From Peptoniphilus timonensis JC401 (GTDB taxonomy: Bacteria; Bacillota; Clostridia; Tissierellales; Peptoniphilaceae): a stretch of DNA of 44,483 bases. The notes under the pieces were generated by a model. It did not search any database, had not been told where the DNA came from, and worked only from the letters and a program-made list of their open reading frames with translations. Position 1 is the first letter of the stretch. Each line of letters begins with the position of its first letter. Both the position numbers and the translations under genes were made by a program. Location: positions 537,668 to 582,150 of the forward strand of contig NZ_HE978593.1 in assembly GCF_000312025.1 (NCBI RefSeq), read 5' to 3'. Positions 43,587 through 44,483 of the stretch are shown in pieces.

Positions 43587-44483
43587 TCTAAATAATCCTT
43601 TAATTTCTTTGATCTACTTGGATGACGTAACTTTCTCAAAGCTTTTGCTTCAATTTGTCTAATTCTTTCACGAGTTACATCAAATTCCTTACCAACTTCT
43701 TCTAGAGTTCTTGCTCTTCCATCATCAAGTCCAAATCTTAAAGTAAGAACTTTCTTTTCTCTTTCTGTCAAAGTTTCTAAAACTGTGTTTAATTGTTCTT
43801 TTAACAAAGTGAAAGTAGCTGCATCTTGCGGTGATAGAATTTCATCATCTGGTATAAAATCACCTAGATGTGAATCTTCTTCTTCACCAATTGGAGTTTC
43901 CAATGAAACTGGTTCTTGAGCAATTTTTTGAATTTCACGAACTCTATCTACGTCTAAATTCATTTCTGCTGCAATTTCTTCTGGTAGAGGATCACGTCCA
44001 AGATCCTGCACTAGTTGTCTTTGTACCCTGACAAGCTTATTAATTGTTTCAACCATATGAACTGGAATTCTTATAGTTCTAGCTTGGTCTGCAATAGCTC
44101 TTGTAATTGCTTGTCTAATCCACCAAGTAGCATAAGTTGAAAATTTAAAACCCTTAGTATAATCAAATTTATCCACTGCTTTCATGAGTCCAAGATTTCC
44201 TTCTTGAATTAAATCTAAAAAGCTCATTCCCCTGCCAACATATCTTTTAGCAATAGAAACTACGAGTCTTAAATTGGCTTCAGCAAGCTCTTTTTTTGCA
44301 AACTCATCGCCTGCTTCCATTCTCTTAGCTATTTCAACTTCTTCATCAGCTGTTAAAAGTGAAATCTTTCCAATTTCTTTTAAATACATTCTTACAGGAT
44401 CATCTACTGTTACTCCCTTTGGGACTGATAAATCCTCTTTAGTAACATCTACTTCATCTTCATCATCTTTTGAATTTTTTTGT
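43583..44483 (-). CDS. rpoD: RNA polymerase housekeeping sigma factor, C-terminal part
   Basis: The frame is open to the right edge, so the 5' end is missing; about 300 residues are visible. Regions 1.2 to 4.2 are seen: [18 protein letters not shown] (1.2), region 2 with [43 protein letters not shown] and the -10-binding [20 protein letters not shown], region 3, and region 4 with [15 protein letters not shown] and the -35-binding [23 protein letters not shown] charged acidic segment ([13 protein letters not shown]) precedes region 1.2. It is the primary sigma factor, matching the TTGACA/TATAAT promoters in the window. No frame break here. Confidence 0.97.
   Translation of the reverse strand, partial: QKNSKDDEDEVDVTKEDLSVPKGVTVDDPVRMYLKEIGKISLLTADEEVEIAKRMEAGDEFAKKELAEANLRLVVSIAKRYVGRGMSFLDLIQEGNLGLMKAVDKFDYTKGFKFSTYATWWIRQAITRAIADQARTIRIPVHMVETINKLVRVQRQLVQDLGRDPLPEEIAAEMNLDVDRVREIQKIAQEPVSLETPIGEEEDSHLGDFIPDDEILSPQDAATFTLLKEQLNTVLETLTEREKKVLTLRFGLDDGRARTLEEVGKEFDVTRERIRQIEAKALRKLRHPSRSKKLKDYLE

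Overview
This is an AT-rich chromosomal segment of a low-GC, Gram-positive anaerobe. The gene content (an S-layer-homology protein, a CC/Se-motif protein, AmaP/DUF2273/Asp23, DUF3793 next to flavodoxin, class A RNase P RNA, rpoD-trmK-nif3, frequent TTG starts) fits the Peptoniphilaceae/Tissierellia (Peptoniphilus- or Anaerococcus-like). That placement is inference; there is no rRNA here to settle it. Almost everything is ordinary chromosome. I see no phage, IS element, CRISPR array or tRNA.

Layout. 1-2.2 kb: the 5' part of an SLH-domain protein (-), then a + strand trio of Met8/CysG-like NAD-binding protein, cupin and CC/Se-motif HesB-like protein. 2.2-4.6 kb: PEP synthase. 4.6-9.1 kb: a - strand operon yhaO (SbcD-like), yhaN (SbcC-like with a membrane hairpin), a metallophosphoesterase and a CYTH protein. 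9.1-12.8 kb: ybaK, pgm, a degenerate PfkB-like protein and an isochorismatase-like hydrolase. 12.9-21.8 kb: one - strand operon, aroB-aroA-aroC-chorismate mutase-aroE/aroK-aroQ-pabA/pabB-aroF-pabC, which encodes all seven shikimate steps plus the p-aminobenzoate branch. 21.8-24.9 kb: znuA-znuC-znuB, divergent from a Fur/Zur-type repressor. 25-31.2 kb: an NhaC-type antiporter, ftsH and dnaX-ybaB-recR. 31.2-33.6 kb: a Glu/Ala-rich lipoprotein and a zinc-ribbon membrane protein. 33.6-38.5 kb: a GNAT protein, DUF3793, flavodoxin, GltS and a DAACS symporter. 38.7-40.3 kb: amaP-DUF2273-asp23. 40.4-44.5 kb: an NlpC/P60 hydrolase, rnpB, nif3, trmK and the 3' part of rpoD.

The dominant oddity is technical or evolutionary. 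Thirteen genes (ppsA, yhaN, pgm, ybaK, pabAB, aroEK, aroA, znuB, ftsH, the GNAT gene, the DAACS gene, asp23, nif3) carry one-base shifts in short A/T homopolymers. In every case adding or removing one A/T restores a full-length, family-consistent protein. Two further sites are in-frame TAA codons (pabAB, gltS). The pattern looks like homopolymer sequencing or assembly error rather than decay, so I annotate these as single genes with interrupted frames and give the break points.

Functionally the window combines aromatic precursor and folate-precursor synthesis, zinc uptake with its repressor, DNA replication/recombination housekeeping, envelope stress proteins and organic-anion/amino-acid uptake. 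The best leads for something less described are the Met8-cupin-CC/Se trio, the DUF3793-flavodoxin pair, a promoter-terminator pair with no ORF near 34.6 kb that could be a small RNA, and the single-transcript shikimate/pABA operon with two gene fusions.
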